64,000 nucleotides of DNA from Limonium bicolor (lineage: Eukaryota; Streptophyta; Magnoliopsida; Caryophyllales; Plumbaginaceae), in contig CM041781.1 of assembly GCA_023374045.1 (NCBI GenBank), forward strand, positions 142,530,982-142,594,981. The letters run 5' to 3'. The notes below the pieces were generated by a model. It was given only the letters and a program-made list of their open reading frames with translations. It made no database searches and was not told the origin of the DNA. This document shows positions 8,548 to 22,424 of the stretch, one piece after another (positions within the stretch are counted from its first letter, which is position 1; each line of letters starts with the position of its first letter). The position numbers and the translations under genes are program-made.

Positions 8548-11500
8548 ATTTTTTTATTAAATCTTTAATAATACTATTAAGTATTAAATTATTATATGGA
8601 ATTATGAATGTTAAATTAGTATAAGGAATTATGAATATTAAATTATTGTATGGAATTATGAGTATTGATATTATATGGAATTATGGGAATTATTTTAGGG
8701 GATTCCTCCTATTTAACTCTAAAGAATACAATTAAGTATTAATTATTATATATTATTATATAGTATTATGAATTTAATAACAAGATTTATAAGTCAATAA
8801 ATCTTGGAAAAATTCCTAGACACTCCAATAATATTTTAGAAATATTGGGAACATTGTTTTGAAACATAAAAGTCAATATAAAATTCTAGAAACCTTAAAG
8901 CTTATTAAGCCTTGCTAGAGTTGACTTTTTGAGAATGGTCAAACCAGGCCATGAAACCTATACCAATAAATAGGTTATGGAAAACCATGAAGATCGATAA
9001 AACGAACGTCAAAAATGGATCATCCTAGCCAAAGTTATGCTAGATTGAAGTTTTGAATCAAAAATTTGAAAGTTGCCACGTGTCAAGCTCACAGGTGCCA
9101 GGACTTAAACGATTCTGGATTCCCTGAATTTCGATAACAGGATTCAATACTTTGCCCTAACTTTAGACGGCTATATCTCATTCATCTCTCCATATTTTTC
9201 AATGCCGTCTTCTTTGTTGTCGTCTCCTACATTCCCTCTAAACAACTATAACTCATACAAACCCTAACTCATTCTGAATCAACCGGAAAATCGAGTCAAA
9301 GTAGCCACCCTGCAAAAACTGAAACTGCAATTCCAGTTTTCTCTTCGAATCAGGTAAATTCGATCAGCAATAACTTCTTCGTTACTCATCCAAATTCCAT
9401 GTTTTTAGCTCGTTTTGAAGAGCTCTAATTCCTCTAAAACTTTCGTGTTTATGGTCTAAGCTAATTCTCAACCGATTGGAAGAGTAAGGCGTCTAAAGTT
9501 TCAGTTTCACCAGCACATAAAATCATACCGAAACAGAGAGGTAAACTCGTGATTTGCAACTTCAATATCTTTCTGTATGGTGCGAGTTAGGTTTAGTTCT
9601 TGCTATCAATACGTAGATCTAAGTTTGCTCTTTCCAATGAGCCCTTACTAATAGCCTAACTCGTTTTGTACTGCTAGTTATAGATCTTCGAAGTTGGCAC
9701 CACGAACTGCTCAAAGTTCATATTTTTTTTTCCAGTTTTCCGAATCTGAATTCACACAATTCGCACAATCCGGTGAGTCTCCGATCAAATTGCTTCGATA
9801 TTGCTGTTCGTAGTCATGTTTCCGATCTAACCCATGTTCCAATTTAGTCAATTACGAGTTAGGTTAGGAGAATTTGTATGAATTGCATTCGAATTGAATT
9901 TTGTACTGAAATAAACCCTAACCTTCGAATCGAATTCGAAACTTGATGTATACTGCATTATAATTGGGGAAACCGGTATCAATAGAACCGAAATTCGATT
10001 TCGAATCCATAGAAACAAGAATCACTCGATTTCGTTCTGTAGATTTGGAGAAAAACGAGATTTAGTACTCGATATAGTTTTCTGGAATCGCTGAAGAACA
10101 CGGCGTTCAGGGGCCGTTGATTTCGTTTTAAAAGTTTTGGACGGTCGAGATTAGATCTGGTTAAATAAGAATGGTTATAAGTTTATTTAAATTCAGTAAA
10201 TAGCTATAACTTGTTGATTTTATTTATTGGCATTCCCGAAGGTATTTTGACTTGAAATTTTAACCATAGATTCCTTATTTAATCTAGTTTATTTTGATGT
10301 AAATTATTATGGTTTTGGAGTTTTAATCATAAGTTATGATTTTTGCAAGTTACGGGTTTTCTGGAATTATTTGGCTAAATTAAAAAGATATTTTTATGAA
10401 ATAAAAATTTTATAATATGTCTAAAATGTTATAGTTACTGTATATTAAATTTGGGAATTTTTGGGCAATGGTAAAAGGTTTTTAAAATTGTGTTTATGGG
10501 TTTTCATAAGAATAACCTATAATATAAGGTTTTAAATGTAACCAAAAGTTAAAGTATGGTTTGTTAATTAACTTTTAAGCTGGGGAAAATAAGGAAACTA
10601 AATTAACATTTTATAACAGTAAGTTTAAAAATGTTTTGGTATTAGATTTTAAGAGAAGTGAAATTATTTACATATATGTATATATACTTATTTAAGTAGA
10701 AACTTACGTAAATCAAGGAATTTAATTATCTTACCTTTTGGTTATTATATATATGGGAGTTAATAGTTTTAATTAAAACTAAGGGAAATATGAATATTTA
10801 CATATATATAAAAGGGAATAAAGTAGTAACTAAAAGTAAAACAAGGAACTAATAAATTAACACTTATAATAACTAAATATTATAAGAGCTAGTATCCTAA
10901 GATATAGTTAAAGGAAATACTTTATAGAACATACATGGAATGCAGTTAGTAATAAGATAGTTTAAATATAATAAGTTACGTAGGGAATGTCTTAATTAGA
11001 TTCTAATACAGGTATACTTATATATATTAAAGGGAAACACTTTATTTTATAAACCGTATATCGGTTGTAGTTATGCCTAAAAGTTTTTAAACCTAATTAA
11101 ATACAATAAATTACATAAATAATGTTTTGAACAAATCCTAGTATATATATAATAAATATATATATAAATAAAATTAGTTACCTTATAGGAAATATAATAC
11201 GAAGGAATTAGTAAGTTAAACTAAACCTCTACATAATACTAATGGCAGAATATTATATGAGGTGGTATTAGATTATAGTTATGTATTAGGCTTAAGAATT
11301 TCCTTTGAGTTTCTAAGGTTTATATATAACCATATTAAAATACATGTATAGTATTATTTGTCAGTAACCAGGATGTAAATCTAAAATTGGGATTAAGTAA
11401 TTAATAAGTTAAAACTTAGGAAAAATTGTGATTAGATTACATAAAATGTTGCACAAATAGATCTTATTCTATAATTAATGATAAACAAATGTAGTATGAT

Positions 11501-13064
11501 TGCATCTAAATATTCTAATATATAAACCATAATAAAATAAGTAAAATACTTATTACATCTAAATGTGAGGTGGATTAGTAAGTCTAGATTTAATCATTTC
11601 TTAACATTTATGGTAGTGAAATATAACTTAATGTTTTAAGATAGGATCATTAAAAAGGATTGTGATATAATCTATATTAAATGATGATTTGGGAATTTAT
11701 CTAAATAATTATCCTTAAGTTTCTTAGAATTAGATAAGCCATATAAAATACATTTATTACCAATATTCAGGATGTGAGTTTACAGTTAAGTGAGGTATTT
11801 AGTGGTGGGAATTTATAGGAGGGTTTATAGATGGGAATTTGATACTTAAAACCTTTGAACCTTTTTATTAGATAAAACTAAGTTACATAAGATATTATAT
11901 TGATATACTTTACGGTAATGGGAAATTATGAAATGTTATTTTGAATATAAAATATGAGAATTTTCATAATAGATTATCTTATGAAATAATTAACAATTTC
12001 ACTTACGAACCAGAATTTGATTCTTTGATAAACTCTACTCTATGTAGATATATTGTCCATCCTAAATGTAATAAAGGAAATTTATTTATTAGGTTATTCC
12101 TTTGAAACCTGGGTTTTGTAAAACAATTTAAAACGTATTTAAGGCTTAAGTTTAATGAGGATTAGTACAAAGGATTATGCATAGTCTATAGAGAGAATGT
12201 GTGTAAAAATAAGACATTTAGGAAATTAAATGTAAGTAAGGATACATAAAAGGTTATATTTAAGCACCTTATTATATAGGTAATAATTAAGCAAATAATG
12301 TACCTTGTGAATACTAAATGTAAGAGTTCGATAAGTCTAAGTTAACTATAATATAGTTGTTTCAAGATGAAAAGTAATTTAACATCTTATGCCAAGATTA
12401 TTAGCTGGATGTAATAAAAAGTCTTTCTGGACTAAAGATAAGATAAATGAGTTAGTAACTCAATTAGGTTATGATATAATGCGTCTACAACACTATGGTT
12501 CCAGTATACAAGATGTAGATCTTAATTAAGTTAAGGGGAAAACTTAATCACAATGGATTATCTAGTAGATATTGGTAAAAAATATATAATCATTACATTG
12601 TGAAATAATAGTATAGTGTTATGGGATGAATCCATCATAGGTCATAATACAATGTTTATTCTAAATTGAGAATAAAGGTATTCAGCTTAAGATTACTATT
12701 GGAATTCTTAGATTTAGTTATATAATGTAAACACATTTGTGTTATAAAGGTCTCAAAAGTCTTGAATGTGAGGATTGTGGTTAAATTGAATAAAGTGGAT
12801 AGGAGTGGTCAGTTAGCAGGTGTTAATAAGATACATTCCTTGATCTTACCACCTTGGGCTATACAACGTTCTCAAATAACTCAAAGATTATACATAAACA
12901 TAAGTGAGGGCTTAAAAGACAATTGAGACTTTAGAATAAGAGCAAGGAGTTTATTTAAGCTTAACTTAGGCTACAAGTGATTGATGATAGACTACCTTTA
13001 ATATTCTTCAGAGTACTATTGATTGTTTGTGCAAGTTGACTAGAACTGCTACAGCGTTACCCAG

Positions 13065-13132
13065 GTACGATTTCTCGTACTCAGCTTGTTGTGTTTTGGA
13101 CTTTATGGAATGTTTTGTACGATTTCTCGTAC
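13065..13132 (+). repeat. Duplicated GTACGA-TTTC-TCGTAC hairpins in the C LTR
   Basis: Two copies of the 16-base hairpin (13065-13080 and 13117-13132) lie 52 bp apart, with duplicated flanking sequence (GGACTTTATGGAATGTTTTG). F has the same pair at 61789-61804 and 61841-61856. Confidence 0.85.
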
Positions 13133-13314
13133 TCGATACTTTTGCTGATGGACTTTATGGAATGTTTTGGAACACCAACTGATCTTGAATGGATTTCAAA
13201 ATGAAACTGTTGTGTGACTAACTGAGCTTGATGTGACTAACTGAGCCTGTATGTGAAACTTCCTTGGTTATTGGTTCCTCCTATCTAGTTGTTTCACTAA
13301 ATATTAACTTCCTA

Positions 13315-13590
13315 GGGTTTACGCTTCTGCACTCTGTAGGACTGAGTGTTTTGGTATTGCTCTGGGTAGTTAATGATCTAGTGGGGTGACTGGGAATATA
13401 GGAAAATATCTGGTAGTGGTAATTCTTCCTTTGGGTAATGGGTAATGTTTCAACCATGAGTCGAGTTTGATCAGCCTTATTGGAGATGGATTCTTTCTAT
13501 TGGATATTAATTGTTGAGGGTTTACGCCTCTGCACTCTGTAGGACTGAGTGTTTTGGTATTGCTCTCGTGTAGTTAAAAATCTAATGGGA
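13315..13590 (+). repeat. Two copies of the shared 60-70 nt motif in the C LTR
   Basis: Copies at about 13315-13384 and 13518-13590 read GGGTTTACGC, CTCTGCACTCTGTAGGACTG, AGTGTTTTGGTATTGC in order. CACTC (13330-13334) and GAGTG (13344-13348) can pair around a 9-base loop. The motif recurs in F, in the A interior and in the E interior. Confidence 0.8.
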
Positions 13591-13683
13591 ATATGGGAAA
13601 ATGTTAATCTTGGTATTGAGTATGGATTATTTCTATTAAGTGGTGCACACACTTTTCACCGATGACCGAGAATGGTTCGGTGG

Positions 13684-13799
13684 CAGCGGAGGTCTGCTAT
13701 ACCTCGTCCTTTTGGACAACTGACAGCGGAGGTCTGTTTACCTCGTCCTTGTGACTACTGACAGTGGAGGTCTGTTTACCTCGTCCTTGTGACAACTGA
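13684..13799 (+). repeat. Triplicated 38-bp hairpin unit in the C LTR
   Basis: Three tandem units of GGAGGTCTGTTTACCTCGTCC type. GAGG pairs with CCTC in each, and the first also has GTCC-TTTT-GGAC. The corresponding place in F has three 43-bp units with a different sequence that can fold in the same way. Confidence 0.85.
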
Positions 13800-14220
13800 C
13801 TGGCGGTGGGGGCCATCTCTCCCAATTGGTTTATTCCACTCTTGAGTATATTTTGTCTATGGGAATCATCTTCTGAAATGGTGGAGACATAAACTGTCTA
13901 CCACGGGTTATGGATATTAATGTCACTCCTAGTCCTTTGTGACTACTTAAGTCTTTCTCTTCTTACCAGAATTGGTTCTAACATCAACAATGGATGCTTA
14001 CTAACTATGTGGTGTGACTACTTAAGTGGACGACTTGGTTGGAAGTTCTTTATCTCTATCTTTGTCTTGTCTTCTTTCTCTTTAACTTGATTGTTTTGAA
14101 GTGCTTTATCTCTGTTTTACTTTTAAGAGTTTGTTTTCATGTTACTATTTATTTTGAAGAGTTATGTCTTATAAGTTTGTTTTTGGAGAATTGTACCAGT
14201 TCCATTCCAGGGAACTGACT

Positions 14221-14260
14221 CACCCCTCTTGGGGTGGGCTGCTTGGTTTCATCTTGCAGG
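14221..14260 (+). other. LTR-end hairpin followed by CAGG in C
   Basis: CACCCC-TCTT-GGGGTG (14221-14236), preceded by ACTGACT and followed 20 bases later by TGCAGGTAC. Just upstream, CAGTTCC and GGAACTG form another hairpin. About 280 bp remain to the LTR end. Confidence 0.6.
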
Positions 14261-14502
14261 TACAAATTGATTTACAGGTGGCCACGACGAGCATGAGTGA
14301 TTGGGATGGGATTAGGTTTATGGAGAGTGAATGTGTTTTATTATTGTTATGTTTATGTTAAGTTTTCTCGAAGTTCAGACCGTAACTTAGTTAATTGAAA
14401 AGGTTGTAATTGGTGAGGTGGTACCGGGTGTTTGGAGCCCGATGGTCTGTAGCACCTTTAGTTTATTTTCCGCTGTTGTTTTATTATTATAGGGGTGTTA
14501 CA

Positions 14503-15218
14503 ATTCGGAAATACCGAATCATACTGTCATGTGGATTGACACTTAGCGTTCCTTGTATTCCTAGATCACCCTTCAGACGTACGCGTTCGGAAGCTTAAGT
14601 GGTCTGCACTGCGCGAACCTAGACACGGTGTACGGTATGTAAAGGGGTTGATCCGAGTTGTCCTGAGGAATTCCTCGGGCTCGGATTTGTTTGATAAATA
14701 ACTAGTGTGAATGTATGTATGTGATTTATGTGTGTGATGTGTAGTTATGTTCACTGCATTATTTATTTATGCACGGACGTCCTACGGGACTAATACTACG
14801 TCGACTATAGATCGACTTATACAAAACTACATATGCGAAATGTGTGATTGTGACCACTGTTGCTTGACCTAATACGCTAAGTATTACAAGTATGTAGTTA
14901 TAACCTAAGTAAAATACTTAGGAACGGGACACGATATTGTCGGTCTCTAGAGCTTTGACTCGAACGTGAATACTACCTAGAATAATTCTAGGCATGCGTA
15001 AGACCCATAGGGAAGCCAACAAATTAAGTGATGCTCTCCATAACTAAAACTGTAACTGACTATCTAACTAATAAAGTTAATAGTGGAGTGTGAATGAATG
15101 TGATGATGTACCTTAATCCAGACAGTCACTGGCTGCTGGTCGCGCGTAGAGCTATTGGGTTATCCCGTATCAGGTTTTTCCCTATTAATCCTGATCGAGC
15201 CTAGATAGATCGTCAGGC
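14503..15218 (+). repeat. B 5' LTR, first piece
   Basis: Matches E LTR sequence from about 35549 to 36274 (ATTCGGAAATACC through GATCGTCAGGC). It starts at the right end of C and ends at the left end of A, with CAGGC at 15214-15218 as the target duplication for A. Confidence 0.85.
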
Positions 15219-18200
15219 TGAAATACCCCAAACCTTGATATGTGGTTTAAATATCAAACTATGGTATGTAAAGGCTAAAAAGTGCCTTAGTAACATCAGG
15301 AACAATTTAGACCATAGTAAATGCAATAAAGCATTAGGACACAGTTTGAGCAAAAACATGCTCTAAGCTATGAGTGAACTTGGTTAGGGACCCAAAGAGC
15401 CTACCAAGACTTAATGATATTCAATTATGATTTAATAAGGCTAAAATAAGTCCTAGGAAACCGGTGGGCAGTTAAACAAATAAAACACAAGAAAATACCT
15501 TAAAGTCAATAAGAGCAAAAATGTGCTCTAAGCTTGGGATAAATTGTATAAGACCTAATGGTCATACCTATACCTTATAAATATGTTAATGAACATATTA
15601 AATCAATTACCAAAGAAAACCAAGCTTGAAAACAAGTTAAAACACAAAATGTGCTTTAAGAAGTCTAAAGCACGTTTTTGAAAAATTGTCTTGTAAATGA
15701 GTTTTCAATGGCTAAAGTCCATCATTACTCTTTAATTAACATGTGTACTATATAGTATCACATTTGGGTGGCTAATCAATGGGAAATCAAAAATTTCACT
15801 CTATGTGCCCTTGTTTGTGAATAGTGTATTTTTATAAGCTAGTTTGTAACATCATATCATGTTATAAGTAATTAAATTGGTCAACAAAGACTAAAACACC
15901 CTCATTATAATAAAGGGGGCCGGTTTCTTAAGTTTGGTGACTCACCACTCATTGTTAACTTGTTAAAGAAACAAAGATGACTAATATAGTTACTATTTGC
16001 TTTTTAAGTACAAATATCTTCCAAAAAGTAAACTTATCTCATTTCTCTCATTCCTTTCTTCATTTCACACGGCTCCACTCTTCTCTTCCTCTCATCAAGC
16101 TCTTCATTTCTATCTTCTCAAAATTTGAAGATCACCATTTTGTGCCATGGAGTTCCACCATAGATGGAGCTTGAGCTTGTCTTTCCACATATTATTGATC
16201 TCCTTTGCTCCTAGGTAAGGAATCTCAATCAAGAAAAATCAAGTTTCATCCATGTTTTGTGTGTGACCGAAAATATTCATTAATGGAGCTCCTTGTGTTG
16301 CCTTGTTCTAGCTCCATTTGAATCTTTCAAGGACTAGGTGGAGTCCTCTCTTCATAGATATTCAAACACCCTTCAAAGATTAAGGTAAAACAACTACATT
16401 AATGTTTTAAAATATTGTGAACCTAGGGTTTACAATGAGATTAAGCTTAAAGCTTGAATACTCATTATGTTGTTTGTATAATGTTTAGTAGTTGGCAAGG
16501 AACCAAATGCCTTACCGGTTTTACAGGAAACAAGAAAGAAGTTTGTGAGGAAAAGAGGTAAACAAGCTATCTCAATGTAGTTTAAATGCCTTAGGAAAAT
16601 GAGCTTGATTTGCTTAATAAAATACCTAAGGAGCCAATGGTGAATGAGCTAGAAAAATGCTCTCAAGGAGTTTATTAAGGGCATATGTATTGTTGGGTGT
16701 ATTTGCAGGTCAAAGGCATTACTTATGTGGGAAATTCAGTGTTTAAGGTTTATGCAATTTAAGGGCCTAAGAGCCATGTTATTTAAGGGCCTAAGTGCCA
16801 AGCAATTTAAGTTACGCACTATATTGTGATGTAGTGCTTAATGTGTGAAGTTTGTGTGTAAAAATGTTCTTGATGGATTTTAGGTGTTCTTGAATGAAAT
16901 AAGGTAAAAAAAAACCTAAGTGTTTGGATGTGAGTATATACAAGAGAAGCTATGGCCAAATTTGGGAAATGTGTAAGAAGTTCTAAGTGTTTTAAGTGAG
17001 TTTTGGTGAACTAGGAAGTGTTAAAGGTGAATAAATGTTTACTTGAGAAGAAAACTTGTGTTAAGGTGATTTAGAGTGATGCAAGGATTTAGGTGTATCT
17101 TGGAAGTTCTAGGAATTCAATGTGTGTTTTGAGAATGTATTTAAGTCTTGGAGAAGTTTGTTTAAGGTTTAGGAATGTTGATGTACAAGGAAGAAATGAT
17201 GTTTAGGTAAGGTTTTGAGAAAGGAATTCAAGAAGTTGTGAAAAGAAGATTTGGTTAGTAAGAGAAGATGCTTGGGAGATGATGTTATGATGGTGAGGAA
17301 ACACCTTTGGTATAAAGGTTATTAAGGATGAAACACCACTTGAAAAACTAGGAGAAAACATTGTAAGTGTTGGAAATTTTGTGAAGATATAAGTAAAGGT
17401 TTAAGGAATTAGAAAAAGAGTTTGTGAGTGTTTAAGGATATCTTAAGGTGAGTTTGAAGTGCCCAAATGAGGTTAGGGTATACTAGGATATATGGGGTGA
17501 AGTTTGGAGTTGATTGTAAAAAGGAAAACAAAGATCTGGGGCAGACCGGACTTGCGACCGGACTTGCAAGTTCGGTCGGGCCCAGTTTACCCTGTGGGAA
17601 TTAGTTTCTGGAATGGACCGGACATAGGACCGGACTTACAAGTCCGGTCGGAGTGGAAATTTTTGACGGGAATGTGTTCTGGAATCGACCGGACTTGGGT
17701 AAGTCCGGTCGGCAAGTCCGGTCGGACCAAAAACATGGTTTAAGGTTATGAAATGATATGTAATGATGGGGATTGATAGGTAATGATGTTATAAGGTTGT
17801 TGAGGACATGTTAGGTGAGTTTAAATGGCAATTAAGTGGGTGAAAAGTTGTATCAAATGTAAAAGTAAAACAAGTTAAAATGTAAAGTTATGTAACAAAG
17901 TTAACGGGGAAAGTTTAGCATTAGACATTAAATAATCAAACAAACCCCGATGTTAAAAAAACACATGTGATGTTAACAGTTGTTCGAGAATCACTCGAGG
18001 AACATAGGTGGACGTGGTAAAGTGGACTCCGGTGACAGGTATAGTTTTCTTGCAACCTGTGTCCTACCGGATTACACCGGCTTGTATGCCAATGTGTTTT
18101 TTTGTATGTTTGCCACGTTGTAAGATAAATCATGTAATGAGTTTATAGTAATTCATTTATGTGACGTGTTCAACTCCGATACCATTTAACCTCGAAAGTG

Positions 18201-19621
18201 TTAAACCTTAGCTAACTGAGTCTAGGATCACATGAGAGTTCGGTATTCGGATTAAACGACCCGAACCATGGGACGTTCTAACCACGGCTATGCGTGAGTT
18301 AATTATGTGATGTTTGTGTGTGTGTACGTAAGGACCTCTCTTGTATGTTTAACTCAGTTGTAATACTGTATGTTGTGTGGATGTGATAGACTCCATAATG
18401 GGGTTCTAACTAATATTTAATAGTAAGTATGTACTAACAGTGGTGAGGAATCCGGTTAGGCCGGTCGCGCGTGTTTGGGAGTGGGTATCCTTCTTAGCTT
18501 TACCCTCCTCTCTGTTATGGTTGTTTCCCTCACGGGTTATGATCTCCCATTAGCTTACTCCAAAGCTTAGCTATTCTGACTTATGATCGGTTTAGGGGGA
18601 ACATGTGTTTGTGTGGTGTGTTCGGGCCTCCAAACCCGAACCATCTTAACTTAAGTTACTCGTCGACTATTAGGACGGTAATGAGTGTTGTTTGTTGTTG
18701 TATAACGAGCTTACCATGAGGGTGACACCATTCTCTAGGCTCACCAGTGAATTAACTATGTTTGGGTCGGTTCTAAGAGGACCGTTCCCGTTATGTTATG
18801 TGATGTGTTGTAATGCAATACCTATTGCGATGTTATCATGTGCACGTCGAAACGTGAAAAGTGTTATGTTTGTTATGTGAGGAATGTATATGGTGTAAGA
18901 TATGGAGTGTGTGGATCATGGAAATGAATCTCAGTTTGTGATAAGAGGCGTTTAAGGATAACCCGACTTAAGGGTAAGTGTCGTCTATTAAGGAAGTAGC
19001 TCCATTAGAGGAGGAACACTCTAGGATAATGAATACCATGAGTGACTTATCAAGTAAGGATGTATTATCCGTTTGTTGAGCCCATTGAGGCGAAATGTTA
19101 TGTGTTGTGTGTTTACAGTTGCATGCATGATTTAATATAACCAATCGCATGCTAAGACGACAATTAGTTGTGCGTGGCCCGGTAGCATGTGGGCTGCGGG
19201 ATTACCATACCAGCAAAGGTGCTGAGCCCTTGGGGGCCACCTTTCTCTTCTTTTTTTCCTATTCCAGGTACAAGGAGCTGGAAGCCGTTCGAGAGTAGGA
19301 CGGGGTAGTCGTTGTACGTGGTAATCGTTTATGTTGTATATATACAGTATGTGTAGAAGACCGAAATTGTTATTCGCATTAGTTGTGAATACTCGGTACA
19401 GTTGGAAAGTGTATGTTATTTCTATTGTTAATGGAAGAGTCAGTAATGTGTAGTCGCTCGGGAATCTAGTTCATCAGACCGGTACAATGTATATGTAATA
19501 GCCTTGTTAGCCACGTGGGTGGTTAACGGCGTGTAACACCAACGAGTTAAGTAATGTGATGAAGTCTGTTTTTCCGCTGCAGTTTATTGTAAGTGTGTTA
19601 ATGTTGTATGGGGTGTTTACA
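15219..19621 (+). repeat. A 5' LTR, 4403 bp
   Basis: Begins TGAAATACCCCAAACC and ends GGGGTGTTTACA, with one T more than the usual GTTACA. TTGATAT (15235-15241) and ATATCAA (15251-15257) form an inverted repeat near the start. Compared with the 3' LTR, most differences are single-base gains or losses. There is no supported coding region. Confidence 0.93.
17547..17727 (+). repeat. GACCGGACTT palindromes in the A 5' LTR
   Basis: Three long hairpins: 17556-17577, 17628-17649 and 17686-17711, each of GACCGGACTT and AAGTCCGGTC type (the first with AAGTTCGGTC), plus unpaired extra arms. A copy of the block is at about 26857-27040 in the 3' LTR. Short ORFs across it are an effect of the repeats. 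Confidence 0.8.
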
Positions 19622-19626
19622 AAAAG

Positions 19627-19653
19627 TGGTATCAGAGCGAAGTACGCTCTGAT
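19627..19653 (+). other. PBS of A with a 9-bp hairpin
   Basis: TGGTATCAGAGC at 19627-19638. ATCAGAGCG (19631-19639) pairs with CGCTCTGAT (19645-19653) around AAGTA. The second arm copies bases of the tRNA 3' end, so it could compete with the tRNA for the PBS. Confidence 0.92.
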
Positions 19654-20448
19654 GACTGAATTAACGAGCTTAGGCCTATAAGTACCGAGTTAGGATTTTA
19701 GTACTTGGGGTAAGGGTTGAGTGATAGCGTGAGAGATACGCTAGTTAGGAACTACCAGTGACTACTGGAAACCTACAATATCCATCCCACCCTCACAACC
19801 CTGTTTGATAACTTGGGAAAGAACGCCAGAGAGATGGAAGTCCCTCTTACTCGGGAATACCCGATCTGGCTGTTATTAAGTACCTCTAAAGGTACGGAGA
19901 ACCTGTCACACGGTAGATCCCGAAAACTGGGAATCCGGGAGACGGTCTCCATCTGAACAATGTTAACCGCATTTCATAGCAATGAATGAAGGATCTTGTG
20001 TATAGAGGATAGAATTTCCGGCAACCTGGGTCGACATGCTAAGCAGTCGAGAGTAACCAACTTGCAATGCACCAACCGTGCAACAGGCAGGAAGTGGATT
20101 AAAGAAACCGAGACAAGTGTCTACGGGACCACAGTTGTTAAATAAAACACCAACGGTATACCAACCGACAAAGGAACTACAACGTAGTGCCCAAACAAGA
20201 GACAAGTCTCAGTAACCACGACAAGTGCGTGGAACGGGCTATAAAGAGGATACGATACTAAGTAAGAGGGACTCCAAGAGTGGAGACACCCCAGTTGATA
20301 ATTACCATATGAATACAGTGAGAAGTCACCTAGAAGAGTTATTGTCAAGGCAGTAAGATCAGTGAGGGCCAACAAGGCCACTGATGACAATATGGGTAAA
20401 AACAATACCACAACTGGTATGTGTAAACCGATAGCCAGTTAGTATGGC

Positions 20449-20468
20449 GCACTTGCCGTAGCAAGTGC
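20449..20468 (+). other. Leader hairpin of A
   Basis: GCACTTGC and GCAAGTGC form a perfect 8-bp stem with loop CGTA, about 820 bp after the PBS. Flanks (ATGGC before, TGCT after) match those of the paired hairpins in B and E. Confidence 0.7.
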
Positions 20469-22351
20469 TGCTATAACAGGGCTGTTCGGGAAATTTATAA
20501 CCACTACAAGTACTTGGTAAAGTACCATGAAGTTAAGTGTGATCGTCATAACAGTGGAAGGGCCTGTTAGCCTAACCTCTGTAATTGTAAGTACACCAGT
20601 CAAGGAGCTAGACATGGTTAAGGTAAGAAGATGTTGTGAAACCATGAAAATTTTTCTTTTAAAACCAGATTTATACAAACCCTTTTCTTTTCAAACCAGA
20701 TTTTCTTTCAAAACCAACACTTCTTTCCAACCTTCTTTTAAACCAACCAGTAAAGCCAAGGGCAGATGATAAGAATACAACGATGGATAAACCTTCCCTC
20801 GATTAAGTTCGGGAAGCATGGAATGAATATTGTCACGGGACGATATAAGGGAGTTGACAACAGAATACTTCACCTAGGCGTGTGACGGACACTACGAGTG
20901 TACCAACTGTGTGTGGGACGACCGCACTCCGATAAGAGCATGTGGGCCCGACAGACCTACTTATAGGTTAGTTGGGTAAGTAGTAATGTATCAGTATGAT
21001 ACCCCATATATGTATACGAGTGGAGTCCGAAAACACGGGAAGTAGTCGACTCCGTCTACGGTCAGCAGTATAAATCAAACAAAAGCTAAAGATACAAGGA
21101 ATGGTTGAAGTTGAGGAACTCAGTTGAGATAACTAGACTAAAGGAGTCAGTGAATTCATTTTCAAGGAAATGTTAAGAGTCAGGAAGTGCGAAGTGCACT
21201 GACTGTTATGTAAAGACATCACATATGTCTTAAGGATCCTTAGGGATAAACATGTTAGCTGGAACGGTGACCAGCCTGTAACATGGCAAGCAAATGCCTA
21301 ATGTGAACACATTAATGCTGCAATGAACGGGATGAATTCCCAGAATGAGTACCTACACTACCAGGAAGTGTTGATCTTCACAGAAGAGGATAATACGTCA
21401 GTTAAGAACACAAAAAGGCGTGGCTAACGGAATGTACCAATGAGTTGTGAACCAGATGTAAAGGCAATAACTCAGTAAACCCAGGAGCAATCCTTAAAGG
21501 GTGTTTGCATCAACGAAATTGAACGAGATAACGTGATAGAAACACGAGGGTTTGAAACTAACACCCAGTTTAGACATAAGTTGTCAAGAGACGGACTGAC
21601 AACCTAAGGGGCATCCCATGAAAGAAACGGAATGCTAACGACCTTGTCATGGAGCTCAGTATAATATCCAAACCATATAATGTTGTACAGAGGAGTACAT
21701 GTGTGTGGACAGCCTACAATGAGCCCAGCTCAAGGCAAATAAGGCTTATAAGCCATAAGCAAGATATGTTATATAAATTAGATTGATTGCAGAAGTTTAT
21801 GTTATATAAGTGAATAGAGTGGAGAACGAAACCACTGCATTAAGAGTGGGGATACCTCTCGATATTGTGAGACCGCAGGAGCGGTAGTTATGTGAATCAA
21901 GCTCAAGAAATATGTTAAGGATTGACCATATTGTTATTGAAAGAGAGCAGTTAGCTTAGTAAACATGTGTGTATAAAGTGAAACACGAGCTGAATAATGC
22001 CGGCTTATGACATCGAATGATCGAAGCTCAAGGAGCATTCAGTAGCCATCCAAATGAGTGATGAACCATAATACGAATGATGTAAGTATATGTGTGGAAG
22101 TTAATGTGACAATAAATACCATGTAAGTTAGTGTTATATAATAAGCACGGTTCGCAGCTAGCGACCGTTGTATCAATGTTATTGAGTAATAATGTGGCAG
22201 AAAAGACCAGTTATGAGTTAAACTCAGTGGAGATACAAGATAAGTGATGATAAACAAACTCGGCAGTAAGCCAGTAGCCAGTATACGAGATCGGAATCTC
22301 AATGAAACACAGTGTGAATTCCATGCGAATCACATGAGAGATTTGCTGTCA

Positions 22352-22424
22352 AGAGTTTACACCTCTGCACTCTATATGACTGGGTGTTTTGGTATTGCAC
22401 TTGCGCAGTAATGATCGAAGTGGG
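22352..22424 (+). repeat. Shared 60-70 nt motif in the A interior
   Basis: AGAGTTTACACCTCTGCACTC, split across the hairpin loop TATATGACT, then GGGTGTTTTGGTATTGCAC. CACTC now faces GGGTG, so one T-A pair becomes a T-G wobble and the stem survives. Confidence 0.75.

Larger units (their letters stand above)
5433..14502 (+). mobile_element. Element C: non-autonomous giant-LTR retrotransposon, 5' LTR truncated
   Basis: The order is partial 5' LTR (5433-6173), PBS (6179-6190), a 2337-bp interior with no gag or pol, polypurine tract (8498-8509) and a full 3' LTR (8511-14502). The interior is shorter than either LTR, so this copy cannot move without proteins from another element. It lies in the B 5' LTR: ATTCGGAAATACC begins right after 14502, and the same sequence is internal in the E LTR at about 35549. 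The left half of that target has been lost with the start of the C 5' LTR, so no target duplication can be checked. Confidence 0.85.
8511..14502 (+). repeat. C 3' LTR, 5992 bp
   Basis: Starts TGAAATACCCC at 8511, after the polypurine tract, and ends TAGGGGTGTTACA at 14502. It is homologous along its length to the solo LTR F, with many indels. It has no supported coding region. About 9100-10150 is less AT-rich and is conserved in F (about 58080-59170); it contains CAGGTAAA-like donors and may be the transcribed leader, which is inference. The 3' 1.5 kb contains duplicated hairpins, the shared 60-70 nt motif (twice) and a triplicated 38-bp unit. Confidence 0.88.

Noticed and set aside
9180..10130. 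Possible captured host-gene exons in the C LTR, based on lower AT and CAGGTAAA-like donors
   Set aside because: No open frame is maintained and the homologous part of F has different frames; a non-coding leader is a simpler explanation.
13684..13799. CRISPR-like array (short repeats at regular spacing)
   Set aside because: Units are directly tandem with no variable spacers, and the context is a plant retrotransposon LTR.
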